Source: Herbidospora mongoliensis
GTDB lineage: Bacteria; Actinomycetota; Actinomycetes; Streptosporangiales; Streptosporangiaceae
NCBI RefSeq assembly: GCF_001570545.1
Contig: NZ_BBXD01000021.1
Location: 1-64,000, forward strand
DNA: 64,000 nt
Direction: 5' to 3'
In this document: positions 53,917-61,572 of the stretch, piece by piece
How positions within the stretch are numbered: the first letter of the stretch is position 1
Layout of the letters: each line of letters starts with the position of its first letter
Program-made: the position numbers and the translations under genes
The notes under the pieces: generated by a model
Databases searched by the model: none
What the model saw: the letters and a program-made list of their open reading frames with translations, nothing else
What the model was told of the DNA's origin: nothing

Positions 53917-54938
53917 CCGAGGTCGAGCAGCTGCTCGTAGAAGCCGCCGAAGTCGCGTTCGGTGTCGACGAGGTGGATCTCCAGGATCCAGTGGGCGATC
54001 CGGCCGGCCTTGTCCTTGCGCCGCATCGGGGTGAAACTGCCCGGCGCGACATATGACTCGATGTCGGCGGCGTCGATCTTCTCGTGCGGGAACTCCCCCA
54101 CCAGATGACCGGCGATGGCCCCGCCGAACGTCCACCCGCGCTCCCGGGACAGCCGGTCGACCTCGGCGAACAGCCGGTCTCCTGTCATCCCGGGGTCGTC
54201 GGCGAAGAACTTCCGGCCTGCCTCGAAGATGACCGGCAGGTCGTCGGCGAGCCGGCGCTTCACGGGGTCGTCGCCGAGGACGTAGGTGCGGCCGAGGTCG
54301 GCCTCGAACTCCTCGAAGATCGGGCCGAAGTCGCAGAAGACGATGTCGTCGGCCTCGACGGCCCGGTCGGGCGGGTTCTCCTGGTAGGGGAACAGGGTGT
54401 TCGGCCCCGACCGGACGATGCGCTTGTGCCAGTGGCGGGTGGTGCCGAACATCTCGTTGGCCAGGTCGCGGATGTCGTCGCTGATCTCGCGTTCCCGCCG
54501 GCCCGGGGCGATGAGGTCACGCTTGACGATCTCGTCGAAGAGCGTGATGGCGTTGGCCTGGGCGTTCAGCAGCCGCCTGGCCCGGAACTCCTCGGCGGTG
54601 GCGGCGTCGACGTACGCCCACGCCTTCTCCCCCGAACGGAGGTCGGCCCGGACGCGGAGGTAGTCGTCGACCTCGTAGGCGTCGGCGGCGGCGAGATCCT
54701 GCGCGGTGAGCGTGAAGACCATGCCCTCGACGGAGTCGCCCGGATCGTCGGACGGGACGGCGACGGGGTGCTCGTCGCTGCCGCTGTCGGCGACGACCGA
54801 GGCATCGGTGATCTTCACCGTCTCCAGGCGGAACCCGAGCAGGGCGTCGGCGCGGCCTTCGAGCTCCCGGCCGAACCGGGCCCGCTGAACCTGCGGAAGG
54901 CGCAGGGTCCCGTAGGAGAAGATCAGGTGATCAGACAT
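53913..54938 (-). CDS. Gamma-glutamylcyclotransferase-like/M24 metallopeptidase fusion
   Basis: A 341-residue protein with two domains in one uninterrupted frame. Residues 1-~120 are an AIG2/GGCT-like domain: FSYGTLRLPQ at the start, DSVEGMVFTL, and the acidic DAYEVDDYLRV segment expected to hold the catalytic Glu. Residues ~125-341 are an M24 (creatinase/Xaa-Pro aminopeptidase-like) domain with metal ligands in FCDFGP, EADLGRTY, AGHLVGEFPHE and HWILEIHL. ATG 54938 has GGGGG upstream. The combination suggests stepwise breakdown of gamma-glutamyl or other small peptides; that is inference. Confidence 0.8.
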   Translation of the reverse strand: MSDHLIFSYGTLRLPQVQRARFGRELEGRADALLGFRLETVKITDASVVADSGSDEHPVAVPSDDPGDSVEGMVFTLTAQDLAAADAYEVDDYLRVRADLRSGEKAWAYVDAATAEEFRARRLLNAQANAITLFDEIVKRDLIAPGRREREISDDIRDLANEMFGTTRHWHKRIVRSGPNTLFPYQENPPDRAVEADDIVFCDFGPIFEEFEADLGRTYVLGDDPVKRRLADDLPVIFEAGRKFFADDPGMTGDRLFAEVDRLSRERGWTFGGAIAGHLVGEFPHEKIDAADIESYVAPGSFTPMRRKDKAGRIAHWILEIHLVDTERDFGGFYEQLLDLG

Positions 54939-55035
54939 GCGAACCCCCATCGCGGACGTCAGTGGCACCGGCAGGATATCCAGGCACGAGGATCGCGAGC
55001 TCGTCCACAAGATCTCAGTGCGCCGAGTAACGGGA

Positions 55036-55066
55036 AAGGGCTCCGGAGGGGTGGTCCGGAGCCCTT
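55036..55066 (-). terminator. Terminator of the spermidine operon
   Basis: AAGGGCTCCGGA (55036-55047) and TCCGGAGCCCTT (55055-55066) form a perfect 12-bp stem with a 7-base loop, 57 bases after the speE-like stop on the minus strand. Confidence 0.85.
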
Positions 55067-55122
55067 CGCCGATCAGTTCCCGGGGTGCCAGAGAACCTCA
55101 CGGACGCCGTGCAACGTGAACG

Positions 55123-56046
55123 TCATGAGCGGGGCGACGGCCCCCCGAAAGGCCGGCGTCGCCAGGGCTTCGGGTACTTTCCCCGGACCTCCAGCGGGGG
55201 TACGAGGGCCGCGTCCAGGGTCCGCACGTCGATGCTGACCGGTCGGTAGGACAGGGTGCGGAGCCGCTTCCCCATGACGTCGTGGGGCCGGTCCACGGTG
55301 TCCCGCCGGCCGCTGATGAAGGCCCATTCGTGCGCCGCCGATCCGAAGTAGACCACCGTCGGGAAGGCGGCGATGAAGTTGTGCCATGAGCGCCGGAGCG
55401 TGGTCTGCCGCCACATGGTCGGGCAGCCGGCCTGGGTCGAGATGACGCCGCCCGGTGCGAGCGCCTGGGCGCACAGACCCAGGAACGTGGAGCTGTAGAG
55501 GCGGTCGTGCTGGGCCTCGCCGTCGTCGGTCTCGTCGGGGAGGTCGACGATGATGACGTCCCAGGTGTGACCGGCCTTGACCGCCGCCTCGACGAAGGCG
55601 TAGCCGTCTTCGAAGTGGACGTTGATCGGGCCGTCCCCGGTCTCGGCGGCCTTCAGCTCCTTCTCGGTGTAGCCGTAGGGCAGGCGGCTCGCGCACAGGC
55701 GTACCGCCTGCTCGTCGATGTCGACGTGGTCGACGACGGTCGCGCCGCAGGCGACGAGCATCTGGCAGGCGACGCCCTCGCTCGACCCGATGACCAGGCA
55801 CCTGTCCACCCTGTCGGCCAGAAGCACCGGCGGGATGGTCAGGGCCTCGTGGTAGACCTCCTGGGTCTGCTCGCTGCTCTGCCGCTCACCATTGGCGAAG
55901 AGGGTGACGCCGTGGGCGGTCCTGGCGAAGTCGAGCGTCTGGAACGGCGTGCTCTCGCTGTGGATGATCTCGTCGATCCGCCAGAGCCGCTCCATGCCCT
56001 CGGCGATGGGCTCGGCGACCCAGGTGGTGCCGTTGATGGTGATCAT
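55123..56046 (-). CDS. speE: Spermidine synthase-like aminopropyltransferase (SpeE)
   Basis: A 307-residue aminopropyltransferase that would move the aminopropyl group of decarboxylated SAM to putrescine, releasing methylthioadenosine. It has TPFQTLDFART, EVYHEALTIPPVL, a SAM loop IGSSEGVACQML (altered from GGGDG), VDIDEQAVRL and VIIVDLPDETDD with the catalytic Asp. ATG 56046 overlaps the speD stop (ATGA) and has GGAGGT 6 bases upstream. Divergent enough that a related amine acceptor is possible. Confidence 0.85.
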   Translation of the reverse strand: MITINGTTWVAEPIAEGMERLWRIDEIIHSESTPFQTLDFARTAHGVTLFANGERQSSEQTQEVYHEALTIPPVLLADRVDRCLVIGSSEGVACQMLVACGATVVDHVDIDEQAVRLCASRLPYGYTEKELKAAETGDGPINVHFEDGYAFVEAAVKAGHTWDVIIVDLPDETDDGEAQHDRLYSSTFLGLCAQALAPGGVISTQAGCPTMWRQTTLRRSWHNFIAAFPTVVYFGSAAHEWAFISGRRDTVDRPHDVMGKRLRTLSYRPVSIDVRTLDAALVPPLEVRGKYPKPWRRRPFGGPSPRS

Positions 56047-56420
56047 GCGCATACCTCCGAAGGCGTGTTGCCCCGGTGGATCACCTGGACGGTGACCTTC
56101 CCGGGCTGGAGCTCTTGGGTGAGCAGCTCGACCGCCGTGCGCGGGTCGGCGGCGCCACAGGTGAACACGTCGACGAAGACGGCGGCGTGCTCGGGGTAGG
56201 TGTGCAGCGAGGCGTGCGACTCGGCCAGGAGCGCCAGGATGGTGACCCCCTGAGGGATGAACCGGTGCGAGATCATCTCCAGGATGGTCGCCCCCGACGC
56301 GGCCAGCGCCCGCTTGAGCGCGACCTCCAGGTGCGCGAGGTCGTCGAGGAGGCCCGCGTCGACCTCCCGCAGTTCCGCCAGCACGTGACATCCGGCGAAC
56401 TCGCCGACCGCGACCGTCAT
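56043..56420 (-). CDS. speD: S-adenosylmethionine decarboxylase proenzyme (SpeD)
   Basis: A 125-residue prokaryotic class 1B proenzyme. Self-cleavage at Glu67-Ser68 within AESHASLHTYPE makes the pyruvoyl group on the new Ser68. A later Cys88 (VFTCGA) matches the catalytic acid. It supplies decarboxylated SAM to SpeE. Both ends overlap neighbours by ATGA. Confidence 0.95.
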   Translation of the reverse strand: MTVAVGEFAGCHVLAELREVDAGLLDDLAHLEVALKRALAASGATILEMISHRFIPQGVTILALLAESHASLHTYPEHAAVFVDVFTCGAADPRTAVELLTQELQPGKVTVQVIHRGNTPSEVCA

Positions 56421-57601
56421 CGCTCCTCCACGCAGAACGTCGGGAGCGCGGGCAGCCCGTTGACGGCGGCGCAGGAGTAGCTCGAGGTGTACGCCCCGGC
56501 GTCGAGGATCTCCACCACGTCACCGGGCGCCAGTGCCAGGGGGAGCTCGTAGCCGGTGCGCTGGTAGAGCACGTCGTCGCCGTCGCTGGTCGGGCCGGCC
56601 AGCACGACCGGGCCGGTGGGCCCGGTCACGCCGGGGGTGCGCAGACGGTACGCAATGGCCTCGCGTTCCGTCTCGACCAGGCCGTTGTAGCGGCCGACGT
56701 CCAGGAACACCCAGCGGCGCAGGTCAGCGGCCCGTCCTTCCCTGACGGTCACCACCTCCGACCGGATGATCCCGGCCGCCCCGACCATCGCCCGTCCAGG
56801 TTCCAGGACGAGACGCGGCCTGTTGCGGCTGCCGAAGTGCCGGTTCATCGAGGCGTCGACGGCCTGACCGAACACCTCGGTCAGCGTCGCGTTCCCGAAG
56901 GCCGGGCTCGGGCCGTACGAGATCGGCAGTCCCCCGCCGATGTTGATCATCGGCAGCCGGATGCCGGCCGACTCCAGCTGCAGCGCGATCTTCGCCGCCG
57001 CCGCGATGCCGACGTCCCAGGCGTCGGGGTTGCACTGCTGGGACCCGACGTGCCAGGTGATGCCGAGCGGCCGCAGCCCTTGCGCCGAGGCGTCGGCGAG
57101 CAGGCCGGGAGCCGTGTCGGGATCGCACCCGAACTTCCCGCCGAACGGCATCACCGCGTCGGGCGGGCTGACGGCGATCCGGCAGAAGACGTTCGACCGG
57201 GGCGCCCACCTCGCGATGTGGGCGAGATCGCGAGGATTGTCGAAGGCGAAGGTACGCACCCCGAGCCGATAGGCGGCGGCGATGTCCTCGGCCTTCTTCA
57301 CGCAGTTGCTGTAACTGAGATAGCGGCCGGGAACACCGCGGGACAGGCAGCGTTCGACCTCGCCGATACTGGCGACGTCGAACCCCGACCCTAATTCGGC
57401 CAGCGTGGAGATCACTTCAGGCGCGGCGTTGGCCTTGACCGCGTAGAGGATGCCGGCGCGCGGGAACGCCTCGGCGAGCGCGCGGTAGGCCGCGGCGACC
57501 GTAGGCAGATCGATGAGCAGAGAAGGGCTGGGCAGGTGATGGGTGCTGGCGTACGCGCGTGTGCGGAGGATGGCCGACTCCGACTTGGGTGACGCGCTCA
57601 T
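56417..57601 (-). CDS. Fold-III PLP decarboxylase (ornithine/lysine-type)
   Basis: A 394-residue alanine-racemase-fold decarboxylase that probably makes putrescine (or cadaverine) for SpeE. PLP-binding Lys is in YAVKANAAPEV; HVGSQQCNPDAW, GGGLPISYG and EPGRAMVG are typical. The residue that is catalytic Cys in ornithine decarboxylase (GPTCDG) is Ser339 here (AGPTSDGDD). First gene of the decarboxylase-speD-speE operon. Substrate cannot be fixed from sequence. Confidence 0.85.
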   Translation of the reverse strand: MSASPKSESAILRTRAYASTHHLPSPSLLIDLPTVAAAYRALAEAFPRAGILYAVKANAAPEVISTLAELGSGFDVASIGEVERCLSRGVPGRYLSYSNCVKKAEDIAAAYRLGVRTFAFDNPRDLAHIARWAPRSNVFCRIAVSPPDAVMPFGGKFGCDPDTAPGLLADASAQGLRPLGITWHVGSQQCNPDAWDVGIAAAAKIALQLESAGIRLPMINIGGGLPISYGPSPAFGNATLTEVFGQAVDASMNRHFGSRNRPRLVLEPGRAMVGAAGIIRSEVVTVREGRAADLRRWVFLDVGRYNGLVETEREAIAYRLRTPGVTGPTGPVVLAGPTSDGDDVLYQRTGYELPLALAPGDVVEILDAGAYTSSYSCAAVNGLPALPTFCVEER

Positions 57602-57691
57602 GAGGCTGACTCTGGGCTGAGGTACGAATGCAGGGGTTCCATCGGGACTTTCTCCGATTCCGAACTACCAATTCAGGCAGGGCCGAGAGTA

Positions 57692-57706
57692 GTCAAGCCT
57701 CTTGAC
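57692..57706. promoter_or_regulatory. Palindrome GTCAAGCCTCTTGAC upstream of the spermidine operon
   Basis: Perfect 6-base arms around CCT, 91 bases upstream of the decarboxylase start and beside an A+T-rich stretch (57707-57735) that may contain the promoter. The rest of the 250-base gap (57602-57851) shows nothing recognisable. Confidence 0.45.
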
Positions 57707-57851
57707 ACATATAGTTAATATCTCAACAAAGCATCAGTGTTACCGTTCCGTGACCACGGAAAAACACTCGCGCCAGGTCGATCGGGACGACGAAAGCCCT
57801 GCTCACAGCCGTTGATCCGGCCGAAGGCAGGGGAAAGCCAGGGCGACTTCT

Positions 57852-58700
57852 CTAGACAGCCGGCGACGGGGCCGTGTGAGCGGCGTGCGAGGCCGCCAGT
57901 TCCATCAGGGCCTTTTCCGAGTGACTGCCCGGCTCGGCGCCGAGGGAGATGAATTTCTGGCCGGTGCCGCTGACCGAGAGCACTTCCCAGGACAGGGTGA
58001 GATCACCCAGCCGGGGATGACGCAGTTCCTTTTCCTCGTTGCCGCGCACCTGCACCTCGTGGAGGGCCCAGATGCGGCGGAATTCGGCGCTGTGGGCGGT
58101 GAGTTCCGCCACCAGGTCGCGCAGGTACGGATCGTCGGGATCGGCCGCCACGGCGGTGCGCAGCTGGGCCGTCTTGGCGCGGGCGGCCTTCTCCCAGTCG
58201 GGATAGAAATCGACGGCGCCCGGACTGAGGTAGATCATGCGCGCGCAGTTGTCGAGGTTGGGCAGGCCCTCGTACAGGGCCTCGGCCAAGGGGTTGAGGG
58301 CCAGCACCTCCAGGCGGCGGCCCAGCACCAGCGCGGGCACGTGCCGGGACAGGTCGACCAGGCGCAGCAGGCTCGGGCTGACCTGCTCCACCGCGCCGGT
58401 CTCCACCGGGGGTCGCGCCCACGGGTGGGCGAGCGAGTAGAGGTAGGCGGTGGCGTCGGGGTCCAGGCGCAGCACCCGGGCCAGGGCGCTCAGCACCTGC
58501 GCGGAGGGGTTGCGCTCGCGTCCCTGCTCCAGCCGGATGAAGTACGAGCTGCTCACTCCGGCGAGCATGGCCACCTCCTCACGGCGGAGCCCCGGGGTGC
58601 GGCGCGAGGGGGCGTGGAGGAAGCCCGCCTGCGCTGGACTGGTGGCCTCACGCCGGGCGCGGAGGAAATCGCCAAGGAGGTTGCTCTGACCAATGTCCAT
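57852..58700 (-). CDS. HTH regulator with MmyB-like ligand-binding domain (first copy)
   Basis: A 282-residue regulator. The N-terminal XRE HTH (RRTPGLRREEVAMLAGVSSS, then YFIRLEQGRERNPS) ends near 85. An MmyB-type PAS-like domain follows (PALVLGRRLEVLALNPLAEALY, ARMIYLSPGAVDFYPDWEKAA, HPRLGDLTLSWEVL). These regulators are common in actinomycetes and often bind hydrophobic ligands. ATG 58700 lies 6 bases after TATGGT, so it is probably leaderless. It sits upstream of the spermidine operon on the same strand. Confidence 0.9.
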   Translation of the reverse strand: MDIGQSNLLGDFLRARREATSPAQAGFLHAPSRRTPGLRREEVAMLAGVSSSYFIRLEQGRERNPSAQVLSALARVLRLDPDATAYLYSLAHPWARPPVETGAVEQVSPSLLRLVDLSRHVPALVLGRRLEVLALNPLAEALYEGLPNLDNCARMIYLSPGAVDFYPDWEKAARAKTAQLRTAVAADPDDPYLRDLVAELTAHSAEFRRIWALHEVQVRGNEEKELRHPRLGDLTLSWEVLSVSGTGQKFISLGAEPGSHSEKALMELAASHAAHTAPSPAV

Positions 58701-58706
58701 TTTATC

Positions 58707-58712
58707 ACCATA
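58707..58712 (-). promoter_or_regulatory. -10 element TATGGT of the first MmyB regulator
   Basis: On the minus strand CATATGGTG is followed by 5 bases and the ATG. The same 9-mer with identical spacing precedes the regulator at 60464. TATGGT fits a TAnnnT -10 and places the start of transcription at or next to the ATG. Confidence 0.55.
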
Positions 58713-58731
58713 TGCCCGAATCGAGATTGAC

Positions 58732-59820
58732 CTACTGCAGGACCAGGAGCCGCGGAACCCGCAGGACGAACCGGGCACCCACCGCAGAGTCCTCCAGGTT
58801 CAGGCTGCCGCCGTGCCGGTCGGCGATGTCGCGGGTGATGGCCAGGCCGAGGCCGCTGCCGCCCGAGTCCAGGCGGCGGGCGTCCTCCAGTCGGGTGAAC
58901 CGCTCGAAGATCCGCTGACGCTCGGCGGGGGGAACGCCGGGGCCGTCGTCGGTGACGGCGATGACCGCGTCGTCACCGGCCGTGGTGAGGCTGAGACCGA
59001 CCGAGGAGGCGGCGTGCCGCCTGGCGTTGCCGACGAGGTTGGCCAGGGCGCGGGAGAGCTGGATGCGCGACCCGAAGATCCACACGTCCTTCGCGGTGTC
59101 GAGCCTGACCGGGATGCCGTCGATGACCTTGTTCATGCGGACGGCCTCCTGGACGAGGAGCTCCGGGAGGTCGATGAGCTCGTGGGGGGCGGTGACCCCG
59201 GCGTCCAGGCGGGCCTGGACGAGCAGGTCGGCGACGATGGCGTCCAGGCGGTCGACGGTGGTCAGGGCCGCGCGCAGGCTGTGGGCCGGATCAGTGTCCT
59301 CGGGGTGCTCGATGGCGTCCTCGAGTTCGGCGCGCAGGCCGGCGATCGGATTGCGCAACTCGTGCGACGCCGTGGCCGCGAAGTCCTGCTGCCGGACGAC
59401 CGCCTCCTCCAGACGGGCGAAGGTGAGGTTGGCGGCACGGGCGAGTTCGGCGAACTCGTCGCCCCCGGGAGGGATGGGCAGGCGGCGGCCTGGGTCGGTC
59501 GCGGTGATCTTGTCTATGTGGGCGAGGAAGGCCCGGATGGGCCGCAGCGCGCGACCGACGGCCCACCAGGTGGCCCCGCCCGCGCCGGCGGTCAGAACCA
59601 GGCCGAAGCCGATCAGGAGGACTTCCAGGCCGCGCCCCTCGAGCAGACCGGTGTCCGCGTCGGCGTCCAGGGGGGCGCTCAGGGGCAGGACCGTCTCGTC
59701 CAGCATGATCAGGACGGCCAGAACGGTCAGTACCAGCAGCAGGGTGGCCGCGGTGCAGCGTGTACGGATGGATCGGTGTGGATGGGCGATGATCACGGTC
59801 GGCTTCCGGTTCGTCTTCAT
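58732..59820 (-). CDS. Sensor histidine kinase (orphan)
   Basis: A 362-residue HisKA-type kinase. Two membrane helices (about 23-42 and 66-88) flank a short ~20-residue outer loop, and a HAMP domain follows. Phospho-accepting His153 is in ATASHELRNPIAG; the ATPase domain has NLVGNARRHA, DDGPGVP and GGSGLGLAI. The short loop suggests membrane or cytoplasmic sensing. No response regulator gene adjoins it; instead it is coupled (ATGA) to an upstream MmyB-like protein without HTH. Confidence 0.9.
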   Translation of the reverse strand: MKTNRKPTVIIAHPHRSIRTRCTAATLLLVLTVLAVLIMLDETVLPLSAPLDADADTGLLEGRGLEVLLIGFGLVLTAGAGGATWWAVGRALRPIRAFLAHIDKITATDPGRRLPIPPGGDEFAELARAANLTFARLEEAVVRQQDFAATASHELRNPIAGLRAELEDAIEHPEDTDPAHSLRAALTTVDRLDAIVADLLVQARLDAGVTAPHELIDLPELLVQEAVRMNKVIDGIPVRLDTAKDVWIFGSRIQLSRALANLVGNARRHAASSVGLSLTTAGDDAVIAVTDDGPGVPPAERQRIFERFTRLEDARRLDSGGSGLGLAITRDIADRHGGSLNLEDSAVGARFVLRVPRLLVLQ

Positions 59821-60362
59821 CGGACCGCGGCGGTGAGGCGGCCCAGGAGATCGAGCGCCTGCTCGGAGGAGCTGCCCGGTTCGGCCTGGAAGACCAGGAC
59901 GTGATGCCCGGGAAGGCGTACGACGTCGAGGACGTCGCAGACGAGGGTGAGTTCACCGACCAGGGGATGGCGCAGGCGCTTGACCCGGCGGGCGTCCGAC
60001 GACACGTCGTGCCCGGCCCAGATCCGCCGGAAGTCCTCGCTGCGCTCGGAGAGTTCGCCGAGCAGGGCGTCGAGGCCGGGATGCTGCTCCTGGGCGGCGA
60101 TGGAGTGCAGAAGATCCGTCGCGGCGGCGGCGATGTGGGGCCACTCGGTGAAGAAGTCCGCCGCCGCCGGGTCCAGGAAGACCAGCTTGAAGAGGTTGTC
60201 GCTGTACCGCAGCCCGCCCAGCAGCGCGACCCCCAGATCATTGGCCGAATTCACGTTCATCAACGGGTCGCAGAGCAGGACGGGCACGCCGTGCCAGTCG
60301 TCCATGAGCCGCCGCAGGCACGCATCCGCACCGGCGACGCCGAGAGTGTCGCAGCTGTTCAT
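59817..60362 (-). CDS. MmyB-like ligand-binding domain protein lacking an HTH
   Basis: A ~181-residue protein that aligns only with the C-terminal sensor half of the neighbouring regulators: VPVLLCDPLMNVNSANDLGVALL, FKLVFLDPAAADFFTEW, SEDFRRIWAGHDV and HPLVGELTLVCDVL. No DNA-binding domain is encoded upstream; the longest frame (ATG 60452) adds only 30 unstructured residues. ATG 60362 leaves room for divergent promoters. Its stop overlaps the histidine kinase start, so the stand-alone sensor domain and the kinase are co-produced. Confidence 0.75.
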   Translation of the reverse strand: MNSCDTLGVAGADACLRRLMDDWHGVPVLLCDPLMNVNSANDLGVALLGGLRYSDNLFKLVFLDPAAADFFTEWPHIAAAATDLLHSIAAQEQHPGLDALLGELSERSEDFRRIWAGHDVSSDARRVKRLRHPLVGELTLVCDVLDVVRLPGHHVLVFQAEPGSSSEQALDLLGRLTAAVR

Positions 60363-60436
60363 GCCATCGAACGTAGGCCGGATGCGGGCAGGCTGGGTGG
60401 CCGTGGTACTCCCACGCACCAGAGACCCAGTCAATT

Positions 60437-60453
60437 CAGACATAACAGACATA
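60437..60453. repeat. Direct repeat CAGACATA x2 (9-base period)
   Basis: CAGACATA at 60437-60444 and 60446-60453, directly overlapping the -10 region of the plus-strand regulator in the divergent promoter. A possible binding site for that regulator. Confidence 0.4.
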
Positions 60454-60457
60454 TGGT
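60452..60457 (+). promoter_or_regulatory. -10 element TATGGT of the second MmyB regulator
   Basis: CATATGGTG (60450-60458) lies 5 bases before ATG 60464, exactly as before the first regulator. The transcript is probably leaderless. Confidence 0.55.
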
Positions 60458-60463
60458 GGGTGT

Positions 60464-61309
60464 ATGGCTAACGACAGACAGCTCGGCGAGTTCCTCCGCG
60501 CCCGGCGCGAGGCCACCCCTCCGGCCCGAGTCGACCTGCCTGACGCCGGAACCCGCCGCACCCCCGGCCTACGGCGGGAGGAGGTGGCGATGCTGATCGG
60601 TGTCAGCACCGATTACTACATCCGCCTCGAACAGGGCCGCGAACGCAACCCCTCCGACCAGGTGACCGCCGCCCTGGCCGAGGTGTTCAGCCTGGGCGCG
60701 GACGCCCTGACCCACTTCTACGAGCTGGTGCGCGGAGACCTCCCGGCCGACCCGGAACCGAGCAGCCCGGACGCCGCCACGGAACAGATCAGCCCGAACC
60801 TGGCCCGGCTGATGGACAGCTGGCACCGGACGCCGGCCTTCGTGATCAACCAGTGGATGGAGGTGGTGGCCCTGAACCCGTCGGCCACGGCCTTCTACTC
60901 GCGCGGACTCAAGCGGACGACGAAAGTCGGCAACAACACGCTCCGCGCGATGTTCCTCGATCCCGTCGTACGGGAGTTCTACGGCGACTGGGAGTCGACC
61001 GCACACTCCAAGGTCGCCCACTTCCGCGCCATCGCCGGCCGCAACCCGCACGACGTCCGCCAGACCCAGCTGATCGAGGAACTGTCCGACGAGAGCCCCG
61101 AGTTCCGCGACGCGTGGGCCCGCTACGACGTCCAGGTCGAACACGGCCGCGCCCGGCGCTTCCGCCATGACCTGGTCGGAGAGCTGACGGTCAACTGCGA
61201 GGTGTTCTCCCTGGCCGGAGCCACCGGCCAGCATCTGATCACCCTGCAGGCCGACCACGACACCCACTCGGCGGAGGCCCTCGACGCGCTCTGCCGGGAA
61301 ACCCTCTGA
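60464..61309 (+). CDS. HTH regulator with MmyB-like ligand-binding domain (second copy)
   Basis: A 281-residue paralogue of the regulator at 57852-58700. HTH: RRTPGLRREEVAMLIGVSTD, then YYIRLEQGRERNPSDQ. Sensor domain: PAFVINQWMEVVALNPSATAFY, LDPVVREFYGDWESTA, HDLVGELTVNCEVFSL. It is divergent from the HTH-less homologue and the histidine kinase, and probably controls them and itself. Confidence 0.92.
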   Translation: MANDRQLGEFLRARREATPPARVDLPDAGTRRTPGLRREEVAMLIGVSTDYYIRLEQGRERNPSDQVTAALAEVFSLGADALTHFYELVRGDLPADPEPSSPDAATEQISPNLARLMDSWHRTPAFVINQWMEVVALNPSATAFYSRGLKRTTKVGNNTLRAMFLDPVVREFYGDWESTAHSKVAHFRAIAGRNPHDVRQTQLIEELSDESPEFRDAWARYDVQVEHGRARRFRHDLVGELTVNCEVFSLAGATGQHLITLQADHDTHSAEALDALCRETL

Positions 61310-61327
61310 GTTTCAGGGGAAAACGAA

Positions 61328-61361
61328 GAACCCCCACAACCGGCGACGGTGGTGAGGGTTC
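61328..61361 (-). terminator. Hairpin downstream of tRNA-Arg and the second MmyB regulator
   Basis: GAACCC (61328-61333) pairs with GGGTTC (61356-61361) and the stem continues inward with two mismatches. On the minus strand it is followed by TTCTTCGTTTT, a T-rich tract, so it suits the tRNA transcript; it may also stop the plus-strand regulator. Confidence 0.65.
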
Positions 61362-61375
61362 GAAATGATCAGATC

Positions 61376-61450
61376 TGGTGCCCCCTGCAAGATTCGAACT
61401 TGCGCTCCCGGCTCCGGAGGCCGGTGCTCTATCCCCTGAGCTAAGGGGGC
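61376..61450 (-). tRNA. tRNA-Arg (anticodon CCG)
   Basis: Read on the minus strand, a complete cloverleaf runs from GCCCCCTTAGCTCAG to GCAGGGGGCA, with CCA encoded (61378-61376). The anticodon loop CTCCGGA (anticodon CCG) is closed by CCGGC/GCCGG, and the T arm contains GTTCGAATC. It decodes CGG, a frequent Arg codon in this genome. Confidence 0.97.
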
Positions 61451-61559
61451 TCAGGAACGACTTCAGATTACCAGTACTCCAGCCCCTCTACGCACATCGT
61501 TATGCGACGCGCCCGTGCACACATCCCCCGAAAACCCCGCGCCGCCCGCCCCTCAGGGG

Positions 61560-61565
61560 TAGCCT
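61560..61565 (+). promoter_or_regulatory. -10 element TAGCCT of the receiver gene
   Basis: TAGCCT ends 7 bases before GTG 61573 with no ribosome site between, so transcription probably starts at the start codon. Confidence 0.45.
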
Positions 61566-61572
61566 CGCGCCC

